48,151 bases of DNA from Acidimicrobiia bacterium (GCA_013812505.1 JACCTH010000025.1:1-48151); one strand, 5' to 3'; numbered from the stretch's first letter, positions 25,213-32,719 are shown. A program made the numbers and translations. Notes: generated from the sequence alone by a model not told the origin.

Positions 25213-25694
25213 TGGAAGTCATGACCAAGCAGACCACCACCTTGGATTTTGATGTCGAGGGGATGACCTGTGCGTCTTGCGCGGCTCGGATCGAGAAAGC
25301 GCTTGTCAAGCAACCCGGGGTCGAGGCGGCCACTGTCAACCTTGCTGCTGCCCGAGCGCGGGTCCGGACAGTTCCATCGGTCGACGAGCAGTCGCTCAAG
25401 GACGCGGTTGCCAAGATCGGCTACGAGCTTCGGACCAAGGAGGCTGACCACGCCGCTGGTATTCACAGCACCGAGGAGACAAGACAGTGGCGACGGTTTT
25501 GGATCGCCGCCGCCCTGACTATGCCGGCGCTCGTATTGGCCATGTTCACCGAGATGAACGCAACCAGCGCTTGGCTCCAGCTCGCCCTCACGACTCCTGT
25601 GGTCCTCTGGATCGGATCTCAGTTCCATCGCATCGCCTGGAATCAGGCGATCAATCGAAGTGTGGGCATGGACACCCTGATCTCCCTCGGCTAA
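25212..25694 (+). CDS. copA: Copper-translocating P-type ATPase, N-terminal part (interrupted)
   Basis: The 160 residues form a heavy-metal-associated domain (GMTCASCAARIEKAL, metal ligands C20 and C23) and the first membrane helices of a copper-type P1B ATPase. It ends at TAA (25692-25694) after GMDTLISLG, exactly where relatives continue as TLAAYG; the frame goes on past the TAA with [13 protein letters not shown]. The stop is therefore a single nonsense change within one gene. ATG 25212 overlaps the end of a family A repeat; ATG 25221 is an alternative. See the C-terminal part for the rest. Confidence 0.85.
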   Translation: MEVMTKQTTTLDFDVEGMTCASCAARIEKALVKQPGVEAATVNLAAARARVRTVPSVDEQSLKDAVAKIGYELRTKEADHAAGIHSTEETRQWRRFWIAAALTMPALVLAMFTEMNATSAWLQLALTTPVVLWIGSQFHRIAWNQAINRSVGMDTLISLG

Positions 25695-25715
25695 CTGGCC
25701 GCTTACGGCTGGTCG

Positions 25716-27380
25716 GTGTGGGCGCTCCTCGGATCAAGCAATCACAACCAGATCTTCTTCGAAACGGCGGCCGTGATCGTGACGCTGATCACATTGGGTC
25801 GAGCCCTGGAGGCAAGGGCCAAGGGCCGCGCCAACCGTGCCCTTACCGCCTTGCTCGAGTTGGAAGCGAAGGAGGCACGAATTCGCACCGATGCCGGCGA
25901 ACGCCTGCTGCCACTCGACGACGTCTTGCCGGGCGATCTGATGGTTGTCAGACCCGGCGAGAAGGTTCCCACCGACGGCGTGATCGTTGAAGGCGGCTCC
26001 TCGTTTGACGAGTCGATGCTCACCGGCGAATGGACCGGGATTCAAAAGGGAGTGGGCGAGGAAGTGTTCGGAGCCACGATCAACCAGGAGGGCCTGGTGG
26101 TGATCGAAGCCCGGAGGATTGGCGAAGAGACCGCGCTCCAACGGATCGTGGCTTTGGTCGAGGAAGCCCAAGCGGGCAAGGCCCCGATTCAGTGGCTCGC
26201 CGACCGCATCTCATCGGTGTTCGTCCCGGTCGTTATCGGCATCTCTTTTTTAACTTTCATCCTCTGGCTGACTCTCGGAAACGACGTGGCCGACGCAGTT
26301 CGAGCTGCCGTCGCGGTCCTAATCATCGCCTGCCCCTGCGCGTTGGGATTGGCCACTCCTACCGCGATCATGGTCGGCAGCGGGCGCGGAGCCCAGCTCA
26401 GAGTCCTCTTCCGTAACCCCGAAGTCTTCGAACGGGCTCAGCGAATCGAGACGGTCATCTTCGACAAAACCGGAACTCTCACCACTGGGGCGATGACCCT
26501 CTCCGATCTCACAACCGATCAAGACGAAGAACGGGCCTTGTACCTGGTGGCGACAGTGGAAGCCGCCGGTGGGCACCCGATTGGGAAAGCGGTCGCGCTC
26601 GGCGCCGAGTCCCGCGACATCGAGCTCGGCCGGCCGGAGAAGATCGAAACTCTCGGGGGGCTCGGAGTGATCGGGACCGTGGACGGAATCGAAGTCGTCG
26701 CCGGAAAGCCCAAGCTCCTAGCCGATCGCGGGCTGCAGATCCCCAATCGATTGTTGGAGGCCATGGAGAAGTACGAGAGGGAGGGAAAGACCGCCTTTCT
26801 CGCCGGCTACCAAGGCGAGGCCCGGGCGGCTCTCGCAGTCGCCGACAGTGTTCGCCCGTCTTCGGCCGCGACCATCAAACAACTGAGCGAGCTTTCGATT
26901 TCGGTCGGCATGCTCACGGGTGACAACCACCTCACCGCGAGCGAGATTGCTCGGAAGGTCGGTATCGGCGAAGTGATCGCCGAGGTGCTTCCGGGTGAGA
27001 AGGCCGAAGTAATCCGACGCTTGCAAGTGAACGGAAAGCAGGTGGCCTTTGTCGGCGATGGCATCAATGATGCGCCGGCTTTGACAGCTGCTGACCTCGG
27101 CATCGCCATCGGCACCGGGACCGACGTCGCGATCGAAAGTGCCGACATGGTCCTCATGTCGGGAGATCCAGCGTTGCTGCCGACGGCGATCTCGCTTGCC
27201 CGCCGGACCCTGGCTGTCATCAGGCAAAACCTCTTCTGGGCGTTTGCCTATAACGTCGCCGCGATTCCCCTTGCCGCGTTCGGACTTCTGGACCCCATGG
27301 TGGCCGCCGGGGCGATGGCCCTCTCCTCGGTTTCGGTAATCGTCAACAGCCTGCGACTGCGAGGGTTAGGTCGGTTTTAG
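25716..27380 (+). CDS. copA: Copper-translocating P-type ATPase, C-terminal part (interrupted)
   Basis: 554 residues in the same frame as the N-terminal part. All catalytic motifs are present: CPC in [17 protein letters not shown], the phosphorylated Asp in [10 protein letters not shown] (codon 26463-26465), [16 protein letters not shown], and the conserved His-Pro GGHPIGKAV. The actuator loop reads TGEW where most relatives have TGES. GTG 25716 could start a separate protein lacking the HMA domain and the first two or three helices, which would probably not pump. Together with the first part this would be a normal-length CopA that exports Cu+. No copper regulator (csoR/copY) is nearby. Confidence 0.85.
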   Translation: MWALLGSSNHNQIFFETAAVIVTLITLGRALEARAKGRANRALTALLELEAKEARIRTDAGERLLPLDDVLPGDLMVVRPGEKVPTDGVIVEGGSSFDESMLTGEWTGIQKGVGEEVFGATINQEGLVVIEARRIGEETALQRIVALVEEAQAGKAPIQWLADRISSVFVPVVIGISFLTFILWLTLGNDVADAVRAAVAVLIIACPCALGLATPTAIMVGSGRGAQLRVLFRNPEVFERAQRIETVIFDKTGTLTTGAMTLSDLTTDQDEERALYLVATVEAAGGHPIGKAVALGAESRDIELGRPEKIETLGGLGVIGTVDGIEVVAGKPKLLADRGLQIPNRLLEAMEKYEREGKTAFLAGYQGEARAALAVADSVRPSSAATIKQLSELSISVGMLTGDNHLTASEIARKVGIGEVIAEVLPGEKAEVIRRLQVNGKQVAFVGDGINDAPALTAADLGIAIGTGTDVAIESADMVLMSGDPALLPTAISLARRTLAVIRQNLFWAFAYNVAAIPLAAFGLLDPMVAAGAMALSSVSVIVNSLRLRGLGRF

Positions 27381-27403
27381 CGCAAGCGATCTAGGGTGGG
27401 TAG

Positions 27404-28225
27404 ATGACGATTCTCTGGCACACGCGAGTGAATGATCTGCGCCAGCCGGCGGCGCTGTTGGCGTTTGCCGGCTGGGGTGACGCGGGCCGGGCGGCCACTT
27501 CGACGGCCCGCTATCTGCTCGACGCATATCCGAGCCGAGTTGTGGCCGAGATTTCTCCCGATCTGTTCTTCGACTTCACAGTGCGACGACCGATCACCTA
27601 CCTCGACGACGGCGTGCGCCGTATCAGTTGGCCGGAAACGAATTTCTCCGTGGTCCAACTTCCCGACCGCGACCTTGTGGTTGTGTTGGGCGAAGAGCCG
27701 CACCTGCGCTGGCCAACTTTCACCGACATCATCATCGATGCCTTGGTCGAGCTCGAGGTGCAGGAGGCGGTCCTCGTGGGCGCGTTTCTCGGCGAGGTAC
27801 CCCATACCCGACCTACGCCAATCTTCGGGGCGACCGGAAATCCATCGCTTCTGAAACAGCATCGGCTCAACTCCACCAACTATCAAGGACCGACCGGCAT
27901 CGTCGGGGTGCTGACCAGCGCATTTGTGAAGCCGGGGATCCCGGCTACCGCGCTGTGGGGTGCAGTTCCTCACTACATCGAGGATCCGGACTATGCCCCG
28001 GCCACCTATGCCTTAGCCGGCAAGGTGTCAGAGGTGTTGCGGATCAACTTGTCGGTGGGAGACCTTGCCGCTCGCAGTCTCGAATTCCGGATCGCCCTCG
28101 ATGCCGAGCTCGAGGATCAGCCGGATGTACTGGCTCACATTCGGCGGCTGGAAGCCAATACCGAGGAGTTCGGTCAAGGGAGCCTGGTCGACGAGATCGA
28201 ACGCTACTTGCAAGAAGGCAATTAG
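27404..28225 (+). CDS. PAC2 family protein (proteasome-assembly-chaperone-like)
   Basis: A 273-residue PAC2 protein; actinobacterial members are typically 270-300 residues. Visible blocks are ALLAFAGWGDAGRAATSTARYL near the N-terminus, the acidic ITYLDDGVRRISWPE, VLVGAFLGEVPHTRP, and the helical C-terminus with DVLAHIRRLEANTEEF. In eukaryotes and archaea the fold assists proteasome assembly; the bacterial role is unproven. ATG 27404 follows copA by 23 nt. A stem-loop lies 8 nt after the stop. Confidence 0.88.
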   Translation: MTILWHTRVNDLRQPAALLAFAGWGDAGRAATSTARYLLDAYPSRVVAEISPDLFFDFTVRRPITYLDDGVRRISWPETNFSVVQLPDRDLVVVLGEEPHLRWPTFTDIIIDALVELEVQEAVLVGAFLGEVPHTRPTPIFGATGNPSLLKQHRLNSTNYQGPTGIVGVLTSAFVKPGIPATALWGAVPHYIEDPDYAPATYALAGKVSEVLRINLSVGDLAARSLEFRIALDAELEDQPDVLAHIRRLEANTEEFGQGSLVDEIERYLQEGN

Positions 28226-28232
28226 TCCGTTT

Positions 28233-28252
28233 CTCCCCCGGTTCAGGGGGAG
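28233..28252 (+). terminator. Stem-loop after the PAC2 gene
   Basis: CTCCCCC / GGGGGAG, 7 bp with a 6-nt loop, 8 nt after the PAC2 stop. There is no T-run, so its termination strength is doubtful. The non-coding stretch 28226-28588 (about 360 nt) otherwise holds only the long hairpin at 28358 and the bS22 terminator. Confidence 0.5.
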
Positions 28253-28357
28253 CAACAGGCGGCCACTCCCACTCCTGGAAAGTGTCGCTTACGGGACCTG
28301 ACCCGCCGCGAACTCCTCGCGTGCCCGTAATTTGTGGTGTGGCGAACGCCCAGAACC

Positions 28358-28404
28358 AAATCTGTCCTGTGACGAACGGTACTCGTTCGCCACGGGACGA
28401 ATTT
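28358..28404. repeat. 21-bp inverted repeat with 5-nt loop
   Basis: Arms at 28358-28378 and 28384-28404 match at 17 of 21 positions, with most mismatches G-U tolerant; the loop is GTACT. A partial third copy of GTGGCGAACG occurs at 28340-28349. It lies in the 360-nt gap between PAC2 and bS22 and belongs to no gene. It may be a mobile hairpin element or a two-way terminator. Confidence 0.6.
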
Positions 28405-28553
28405 CCCAAAACCGTTCCTATGGCGACAAATAAGGCTGGCGAGACAGGCGGCGGTCTGTCGTCGCGGCCAAATTCGAGCGGCACGAGGGCCTACCCCGCG
28501 ACGGAGTCAATCCTCAGAGTTTCTTGCCCGGGGGGAGACCGGCGAGAAAAGCT

Positions 28554-28579
28554 TTGGGGCTCCCCCTCCGGAGCCCCAA
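28554..28579 (-). terminator. Rho-independent terminator of bS22 gene
   Basis: A perfect 10-bp stem TTGGGGCTCC / GGAGCCCCAA with a 6-nt loop, 9 nt downstream of the bS22 stop on the minus strand. On that strand it is followed by AGCTTTTCTC, a short T-rich run. Confidence 0.8.
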
Positions 28580-28588
28580 TATCCTGGC

Positions 28589-28678
28589 TTACTTCTTCTT
28601 GTGCCGATTGGCTTTGAGACGCTTCCGGTACTTGTGCTTCGACATCTTCTTGCGTCTCTTTTTGATCAACGAACCCAT
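28589..28678 (-). CDS. Small ribosomal subunit protein bS22 (AURKAIP1/COX24 domain)
   Basis: A 29-residue, extremely basic protein: MGSLIKKRRKKMSKHKYRK then RLKANRHKKK. It matches the bS22 protein of mycobacteria and other actinobacteria (MGSVIKKRRKRM...), which carries the AURKAIP1/COX24 motif and binds the small ribosomal subunit near the decoding region. The ATG is preceded by GAGGA at a good distance, and a strong terminator follows, so it forms its own transcript unit. The gene is easily missed because of its 90-nt length. Confidence 0.9.
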   Translation of the reverse strand: MGSLIKKRRKKMSKHKYRKRLKANRHKKK

Positions 28679-28723
28679 GCAATCCTCAGGAATGGAACAG
28701 TGGACCGGCCTAGCTTGGCGGAT

Positions 28724-28749
28724 CACCCGGCAATGGTCAAGCCCGGGTG
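28724..28749 (-). terminator. Stem-loop after thrB
   Basis: CACCCGG / CCGGGTG, 7 bp with a 12-nt loop, directly after the thrB stop (28751-28753) on the minus strand. It has no good T-run, so read-through into bS22 is possible. Confidence 0.45.
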
Positions 28750-28750
28750 G

Positions 28751-29599
28751 CTAGCGGATTCCCTGCGTTGCAACCGACATACGGATCACTTCCGCTTCCG
28801 GCATCGCCTCAGCGAGCGCCTGCGCGACGGCATCTTCGTTCGGTGATTTGACGAAGGCCAGGACTGCCGGACCCGCCCCCGACCAACAAACATGCGACGC
28901 TCCCGCTGCGCGGGCGGCGCGGATCGACTCCTTGACGCGTGGCCTGATGCCGTTGCGCGGGGCTTCGTGCATCTCGTCGTCGGCCGCACCGGCGAGAAGC
29001 TCGTCATCGCCGTTGACCAAGCCGAGCATCAACGCCCCCATGCGACCCAGAGATCTCACCGCCACTGCTCGCGAGACCTGATTAAAGAGGGCTTCGCGCG
29101 CTTCAAAGGTGGGCAAAGAATCGGAGGGAATTGCGACGAAGGGAACCAGGCTGTGGTGGAGCTCGAGGTGGCGGACGGTGCCGTCGGGGGGGCAGAGGAC
29201 CAGGCCCCCGTATACGGCAGCGGCGGCGTTGTCCGGATGTTCTTCCATCGTGGCCACCAGTTCGAAAAGCGCCTCCGGATCAGCTGGCTCTCCGACCGCA
29301 CGTAAGGCGGCGGCCGCGCCGGCTGCGGCGGCGGCCGCCGAGGAGCCGAGGCCCTTGCCGATGGGAATGTGGTTGTCGACGACCAGGTCCATTGGCCTTT
29401 CCAACCCAACCCCCCGCTGGGCCGCGTCAAGGACAATGTCGAAGATTTGGCCGTCCGGGGCCTCAGGGCCGATATGGCGGACACGCCATTCGGAGGAAGG
29501 AGTGGCGCTCACCTGACAACGCAGCTCGAACGCCAAGGCGAGGACATCGAAGCCGGGCCCGAGGTTGGCGGCAGAAGCGGGGGCGGAGGCGGTGGCCAT
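28751..29599 (-). CDS. thrB: Homoserine kinase
   Basis: A 282-residue GHMP kinase that phosphorylates homoserine on the threonine pathway. The start ATASAPASAANLGPGFDVLA is the substrate-binding N-terminus, the ATP loop is PIGKGLGSSAAAAAAG (about residues 80-95), and the C-terminal SHVCWSGAGPAVLAF is motif 3. ATG 29599 is chosen because the frame upstream (to 29830) runs through a repetitive element and shows no family similarity. No thrA, thrC or asd lies nearby, so it stands apart from its pathway. A 116-bp inverted-repeat element occupies its upstream region. Confidence 0.92.
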   Translation of the reverse strand: MATASAPASAANLGPGFDVLALAFELRCQVSATPSSEWRVRHIGPEAPDGQIFDIVLDAAQRGVGLERPMDLVVDNHIPIGKGLGSSAAAAAAGAAAALRAVGEPADPEALFELVATMEEHPDNAAAAVYGGLVLCPPDGTVRHLELHHSLVPFVAIPSDSLPTFEAREALFNQVSRAVAVRSLGRMGALMLGLVNGDDELLAGAADDEMHEAPRNGIRPRVKESIRAARAAGASHVCWSGAGPAVLAFVKSPNEDAVAQALAEAMPEAEVIRMSVATQGIR

Positions 29600-29611
29600 A
29601 AATGGTGGCGT

Positions 29612-29727
29612 CGTTTTATCACCAAATCGGTACCCAGCAAGGAATCGCTTTGGTCGCGAAAACGGCGATGTCCTCGTTCTTGCGACCGAATCGGCACCTG
29701 GCAGGTGCCGATTCGGTGATAAAAACG
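29612..29727. repeat. 116-bp inverted-repeat element upstream of thrB
   Basis: The ends are CGTTTTATCACC and GGTGATAAAAACG, continuing inward as similar AAATCGGTACC / GGTGCCGATT arms. Inside the right end lies a perfect 16-bp inverted repeat with a 1-nt centre (29685-29700 and 29702-29717, arm ACCGAATCGGCACCTG). The CCNAATCGGNACC motif is repeated near both ends. It separates divergent thrB and the small membrane gene and could carry both promoters or be a MITE-like insertion. Confidence 0.7.
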
Positions 29728-29731
29728 TCGG

Positions 29732-29956
29732 ATGCGGGAGATCTTGGGACTCGATACCTTGGTGGCGGAGATGGTCACCGGGTTGGGGCTGGCGCTGGTG
29801 GTGGGCAATGTGCTCGCCTGGAGGAAGCACCGCCAGGGACAGCGGCCGCCAGGCGTTGAAGGCGAGTTTCGCTTGGGCCGGGTTCGATTCCTGATCTTGG
29901 TTGGAGTGCTGATGACGATTTGGGGAGTGGGATCTCTAATCGTCGGACCCACCTAG
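29732..29956 (+). CDS. Hypothetical two-helix membrane protein (74 aa)
   Basis: 74 residues with two likely membrane helices (about 9-29, LVAEMVTGLGLALVVGNVLAW, and 52-70, VRFLILVGVLMTIWGVGSL) joined by a basic cytoplasmic loop with RKHRQGQRPPG. No family recognised. ATG 29732 has no clear ribosome-binding site and lies 5 nt after the 116-bp repeat element; a start at ATG 29774 or TTG 29759 would lose part of the first helix. The hydrophobic pattern and orientation make it a plausible gene. It precedes the tRNA by 23 nt. Confidence 0.65.
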   Translation: MREILGLDTLVAEMVTGLGLALVVGNVLAWRKHRQGQRPPGVEGEFRLGRVRFLILVGVLMTIWGVGSLIVGPT

Positions 29957-29979
29957 TCGGCTAGGGTCGCGCCGCTGTT

Positions 29980-30050
29980 GCGGATGTAGTTCAACGGCAG
30001 AACACGGGCTTCCCAAGCCTGAAGTGGGGGTTCGATTCCCCTCATCCGCT
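29980..30050 (+). tRNA. tRNA-Gly (anticodon CCC)
   Basis: A 71-nt cloverleaf. Acceptor arms are GCGGATG and CATCCGC with discriminator T; the D-stem is GTTC/GAAC; the anticodon stem is CGGGC/GCCTG with loop TTCCCAA (anticodon CCC); the T-arm is GGGGG-TTCGATT-CCCCT. CCA is not encoded. A TAGGGT sequence at 29962-29967 is a possible -10 box. Only 2 nt separate it from the ATG of the following dCTP deaminase gene. Confidence 0.96.
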
Positions 30051-30052
30051 CG

Positions 30053-31201
30053 ATGAATTTTGAGCAGCTCGGGCTTCCCTTGGATGCGAGTGGAGTCCTC
30101 CCGAGCCAGGCAATCGTCCGCGCAGTTGACCTCGGGATCATCAGCGCCGGCGAGTTCAAGATCCAGCCTTCACAGATCCAACCCGCCAGCCTGGACCTGC
30201 GGCTCGGCGAGGTGGCCTACCGGGTTCGAGCCAGCTTCCTCCCCGATACCCGGCCGGTCGAGGTCAAGATCAAGGAGTTCATCGTCGACGAGCTGGACCT
30301 CCGCCGGGAGGGAGCCGTGCTCGAGACGAAAACGCCCTATCTGATCCCCCTGGCCGAGGAGCTGGACCTTCCCGACTTCCTCAGAGGTAAGGCCAATCCC
30401 AAGAGTTCGACGGGACGCCTCGACGTGTTCACCCGAGTGATCACCGACCAAAGCTTCCGCTTCGATGAGGTACGACCTGGGTATCAAGGGCCGCTCTATC
30501 TCGAAGTTGTCCCTTTGTCATTTCCGGTCAAGGTCAAGCAAGGTCTGCCGCTGGCCCAACTACGACTATCGGCCGGCGGCTCGCGACTGAGCGATTCAGA
30601 GCTCGGGGAGCTACACGAGCTGCATCCGCTCCTGTTTTGCGACCAAGAGCCCATCGCCGGGAGCCAGCTCGAGGTCGCGAATGGGCTCTACCTGAGCCTC
30701 GATTTGAAAGGGGACGCCGCCGGGCGGGTTGGCTATCGAGCCAAGGAGTCCACTCCCCCAATCGATGTCTCACGCACAGGTGTTTATGAGTGGGAAGACT
30801 ATTGGGACCCGGTTCGCCGCGAACGCGACGCAGATCGGATCGTGCTGACGCCGGAGCGGTTCTACTTGCTGTTGTCTGACGAAGCAGTGCGAATACCTCC
30901 CGGCTTCGCGGCCGAGATGACCGCGTACGACCCGACGAGCGGGGAGCTGCGCACCCACTACGCCGGGTTCTTCGACCCCGGGTTCGGATACGACCGCGAT
31001 GACACCTTTTTCGGCTCGCGGGCGGCGCTGGAGCTGCGTGCCCACGACGTGCCGTTCATGGTCGAACACCGGCAGAGAGTGGCGAAACTGTCCTTTGAGC
31101 GCATGGCCGCGGTTCCATCGACCTTGTACGGCGAGGGAATCGGCTCGTCCTACCAGCTCCAAACCGACACGCTGAGCAAACATTTCAAGCCCATCGGGTG
31201 A
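30053..31201 (+). CDS. dcd: 2'-deoxycytidine 5'-triphosphate deaminase, two-domain type
   Basis: A 382-residue protein, about twice the normal Dcd length, of the long-form DCD family also common in alphaproteobacteria. Each half has a dUTPase-like fold: the first with IQPASLDLRLGEVAYRVRA, GKANPKSSTGRLDVFTRVI and PGYQGPLYLEVVPLSFPVKV; the second with DRIVLTPERFYLLLSDEAV and a DPGFGYD motif. Dcd converts dCTP to dUTP for dTMP synthesis. ATG 30053 begins 2 nt after the tRNA-Gly, so there is no room for a ribosome-binding site; after tRNA 3' processing the mRNA would be leaderless. It converges on the MBL gene, with a family A repeat between. Confidence 0.88.
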   Translation: MNFEQLGLPLDASGVLPSQAIVRAVDLGIISAGEFKIQPSQIQPASLDLRLGEVAYRVRASFLPDTRPVEVKIKEFIVDELDLRREGAVLETKTPYLIPLAEELDLPDFLRGKANPKSSTGRLDVFTRVITDQSFRFDEVRPGYQGPLYLEVVPLSFPVKVKQGLPLAQLRLSAGGSRLSDSELGELHELHPLLFCDQEPIAGSQLEVANGLYLSLDLKGDAAGRVGYRAKESTPPIDVSRTGVYEWEDYWDPVRRERDADRIVLTPERFYLLLSDEAVRIPPGFAAEMTAYDPTSGELRTHYAGFFDPGFGYDRDDTFFGSRAALELRAHDVPFMVEHRQRVAKLSFERMAAVPSTLYGEGIGSSYQLQTDTLSKHFKPIG

Positions 31202-31210
31202 ATCGCTCGA

Positions 31211-31260
31211 TTCTGTGGGCTGGGGTCGTTGTACAACAACGCTACGAACCCAGGGTTCGC
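31211..31260 (+). repeat. 50-bp palindromic repeat, family A, copy 3
   Basis: Same conserved ends as the other copies; the centre is a 6-bp hairpin CGTTGT-ACA-ACAACG. It lies 9 nt after the dcd stop and overlaps the 3' end of the convergent MBL gene, whose last codons and TAG stop (31242-31244) are read from the repeat. Confidence 0.85.
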
Positions 31261-32054
31261 GGTTCCAACTCTGCATAGGCCCGGCTCAAGGCGAGGCGGA
31301 CGGGTTCCTCGGGGTAGGGGGCGCCGTCGAGAGCCAGATCTTCCACCGCCGTCCCTCGCTCGATGCCCGCGCGGGCGGTGCGGACGATCCAGGCGAGGTC
31401 GAAGCGCGACATCACGAGATAGTCGGGATCGACCGGGCCGCCGTGACCAGGGATCACGATGGGCCGAGCGGCTTCAGCCAGCCGGCCGATCGTCTCCACC
31501 CATGCCACCGGGTACGAGTCGTCGAAGCTGGGGGCATTGCCGTCCTCGACCAAGTCGCCGGCAAAAGTGACGCCCTCGACGTGGAGCACCGCGTCATTGG
31601 TGGTGTGCCCGAGTCCGTAAAAGGCGAAGTCGACGGTGCGATCGCCGAGGTCGAGTGAGGCTGTATCCGCGAATGTCTCGGCGGGTGGGGTGATGATCAC
31701 TTCCTGGTAGGCCGGATCATCGGGGTAATAGCCGATGACACGTTTCCGCGCTTGCTCGCCGTCCTCTTCCATCCGCTCCCGGCACGCAACATGTGCCCAG
31801 ATGCGAGCGGTGGAGAACTCCTGGTTCCCGAAAGTGTGGTCCCAGTGCTCGTGAGTGTTGAACACCCATCCGACCGGAAGAGCAGTCACCTTGCGGATTT
31901 CCTTGCGCAGCGCTCGGGCCTCGGCCGGGTTGGTGCGCGTGTCGACGACGAGCGCTCCCGCACCGCCCACGACTAAGCCGACGTTGAGGTCGAAAGGGCT
32001 GGAGAAACGGCGGACAAAGATGCGGTCGCCGAACTCGGTCCAGTTCTCGGTCAT
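31242..32054 (-). CDS. MBL-fold metallo-hydrolase
   Basis: A 270-residue metallo-beta-lactamase-fold enzyme. The metal motif HxHxDH reads THEHWDHTFG; further ligands are in GLGHTTND (His), FAGDLVEDG (Asp) and IPGHGGPVD (His). The opening LNVGLVVGGAGALVVDTRTN is the normal first strand pair. It resembles the class of small MBL hydrolases of unknown substrate. ATG 32054 gives a complete fold. The last five residues (RTLGS) and TAG come from a family A repeat, so the original C-terminus was probably different. Confidence 0.88.
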   Translation of the reverse strand: MTENWTEFGDRIFVRRFSSPFDLNVGLVVGGAGALVVDTRTNPAEARALRKEIRKVTALPVGWVFNTHEHWDHTFGNQEFSTARIWAHVACRERMEEDGEQARKRVIGYYPDDPAYQEVIITPPAETFADTASLDLGDRTVDFAFYGLGHTTNDAVLHVEGVTFAGDLVEDGNAPSFDDSYPVAWVETIGRLAEAARPIVIPGHGGPVDPDYLVMSRFDLAWIVRTARAGIERGTAVEDLALDGAPYPEEPVRLALSRAYAELEPRTLGS

Positions 32055-32200
32055 CGCACGACGTTAGGGCTAGTTCTTTGGTGGAAAGCCGCGCTGACCC
32101 TCAAACTCGGCCAAGATCTTCCGATAGCTAAGAGGACAACAAAACACCCAGGCGTTACCCAATCCTCACTCCAGGACTCTTCCTCCTCCATCGGGCGACG

Positions 32201-32707
32201 TCAGGGACCGACAAGAAGCGGCTGCGAAGCCGCTTCTTGTTCGTGCTCGGTCAGCCTCGGTAGGCCTCCTCGAAGGTGCCGACATCCATCTTCTGCATCT
32301 TCATCATTGCGGCCATGACCCCGCCCAACCTGCTCGGGGCTCCCGGTCGAAATCATCTCCATGAATCGGGTGGGGATGATCTGCCAGGAAAGACCGAAGC
32401 GATCTTTGAGCCATCCGCACTGGCTTTCCTTGCCCCCGTCTGCGATCAGGGCTTCCCAGTAGCGATCGACCTCCTCCTGATCGTCGCATTCGACAAAGAA
32501 CGAGAACGACTCGTTGAAGCGGAACTGTGGTCCGCCATTGAGACCTTTCACCGGTTGGCCGGCGATCTCGAAGTCGGCGGCCATGACGTTGCCGTCCGGG
32601 AGGCGCATGAGGCTGTGCGTCTTTGCATCCGGAAAGATCGAGGAGTAGAGGTCGACTGCCTCCTCGAGGTTGTTGTCGAACCACAAGTGCGGGATGATCG
32701 ATTTCAT
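32201..32707 (-). CDS. VOC/PhnB-like (3-demethylubiquinone-9 methyltransferase-type) protein, C-terminus frameshifted
   Basis: The first 125 residues match the PhnB-like VOC family: IIPHLWFDNNLEEAVDLYSSIFPDA, LNGGPQFRFNESFSFFVECD, and GWLKDRFGLSWQIIPT. After SPEQVGR an extra base in a run of four C (32319-32322, plus strand) shifts the frame. In the other frame the expected end VMAAMMKMQKMDVGTFEEAY continues and stops at TGA 32251-32253, just before a terminator. The shifted frame instead reads through the terminator to 32201. The fold may still form. It follows dnaB by 12 nt. Confidence 0.8.
   Translation of the reverse strand: MKSIIPHLWFDNNLEEAVDLYSSIFPDAKTHSLMRLPDGNVMAADFEIAGQPVKGLNGGPQFRFNESFSFFVECDDQEEVDRYWEALIADGGKESQCGWLKDRFGLSWQIIPTRFMEMISTGSPEQVGRGHGRNDEDAEDGCRHLRGGLPRLTEHEQEAASQPLLVGP
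32211..32240 (-). terminator. Rho-independent-type hairpin after VOC gene
   Basis: A 13-bp perfect stem ACAAGAAGCGGCT / AGCCGCTTCTTGT with a 4-nt loop. It starts 11 nt after the stop codon the VOC gene would have without its frameshift. Confidence 0.75.
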
Positions 32708-32719
32708 CTCTGGCTTTCG

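Noticed and set aside
28320-28440. Short repeats that might be a CRISPR array
   Set aside because: No regular direct repeats with spacers and no cas genes; the repeats form one hairpin.
29870-29895. GGTTCGATTCC motif as a second tRNA T-arm
   Set aside because: No cloverleaf can be built around it; it is within the small membrane protein gene.
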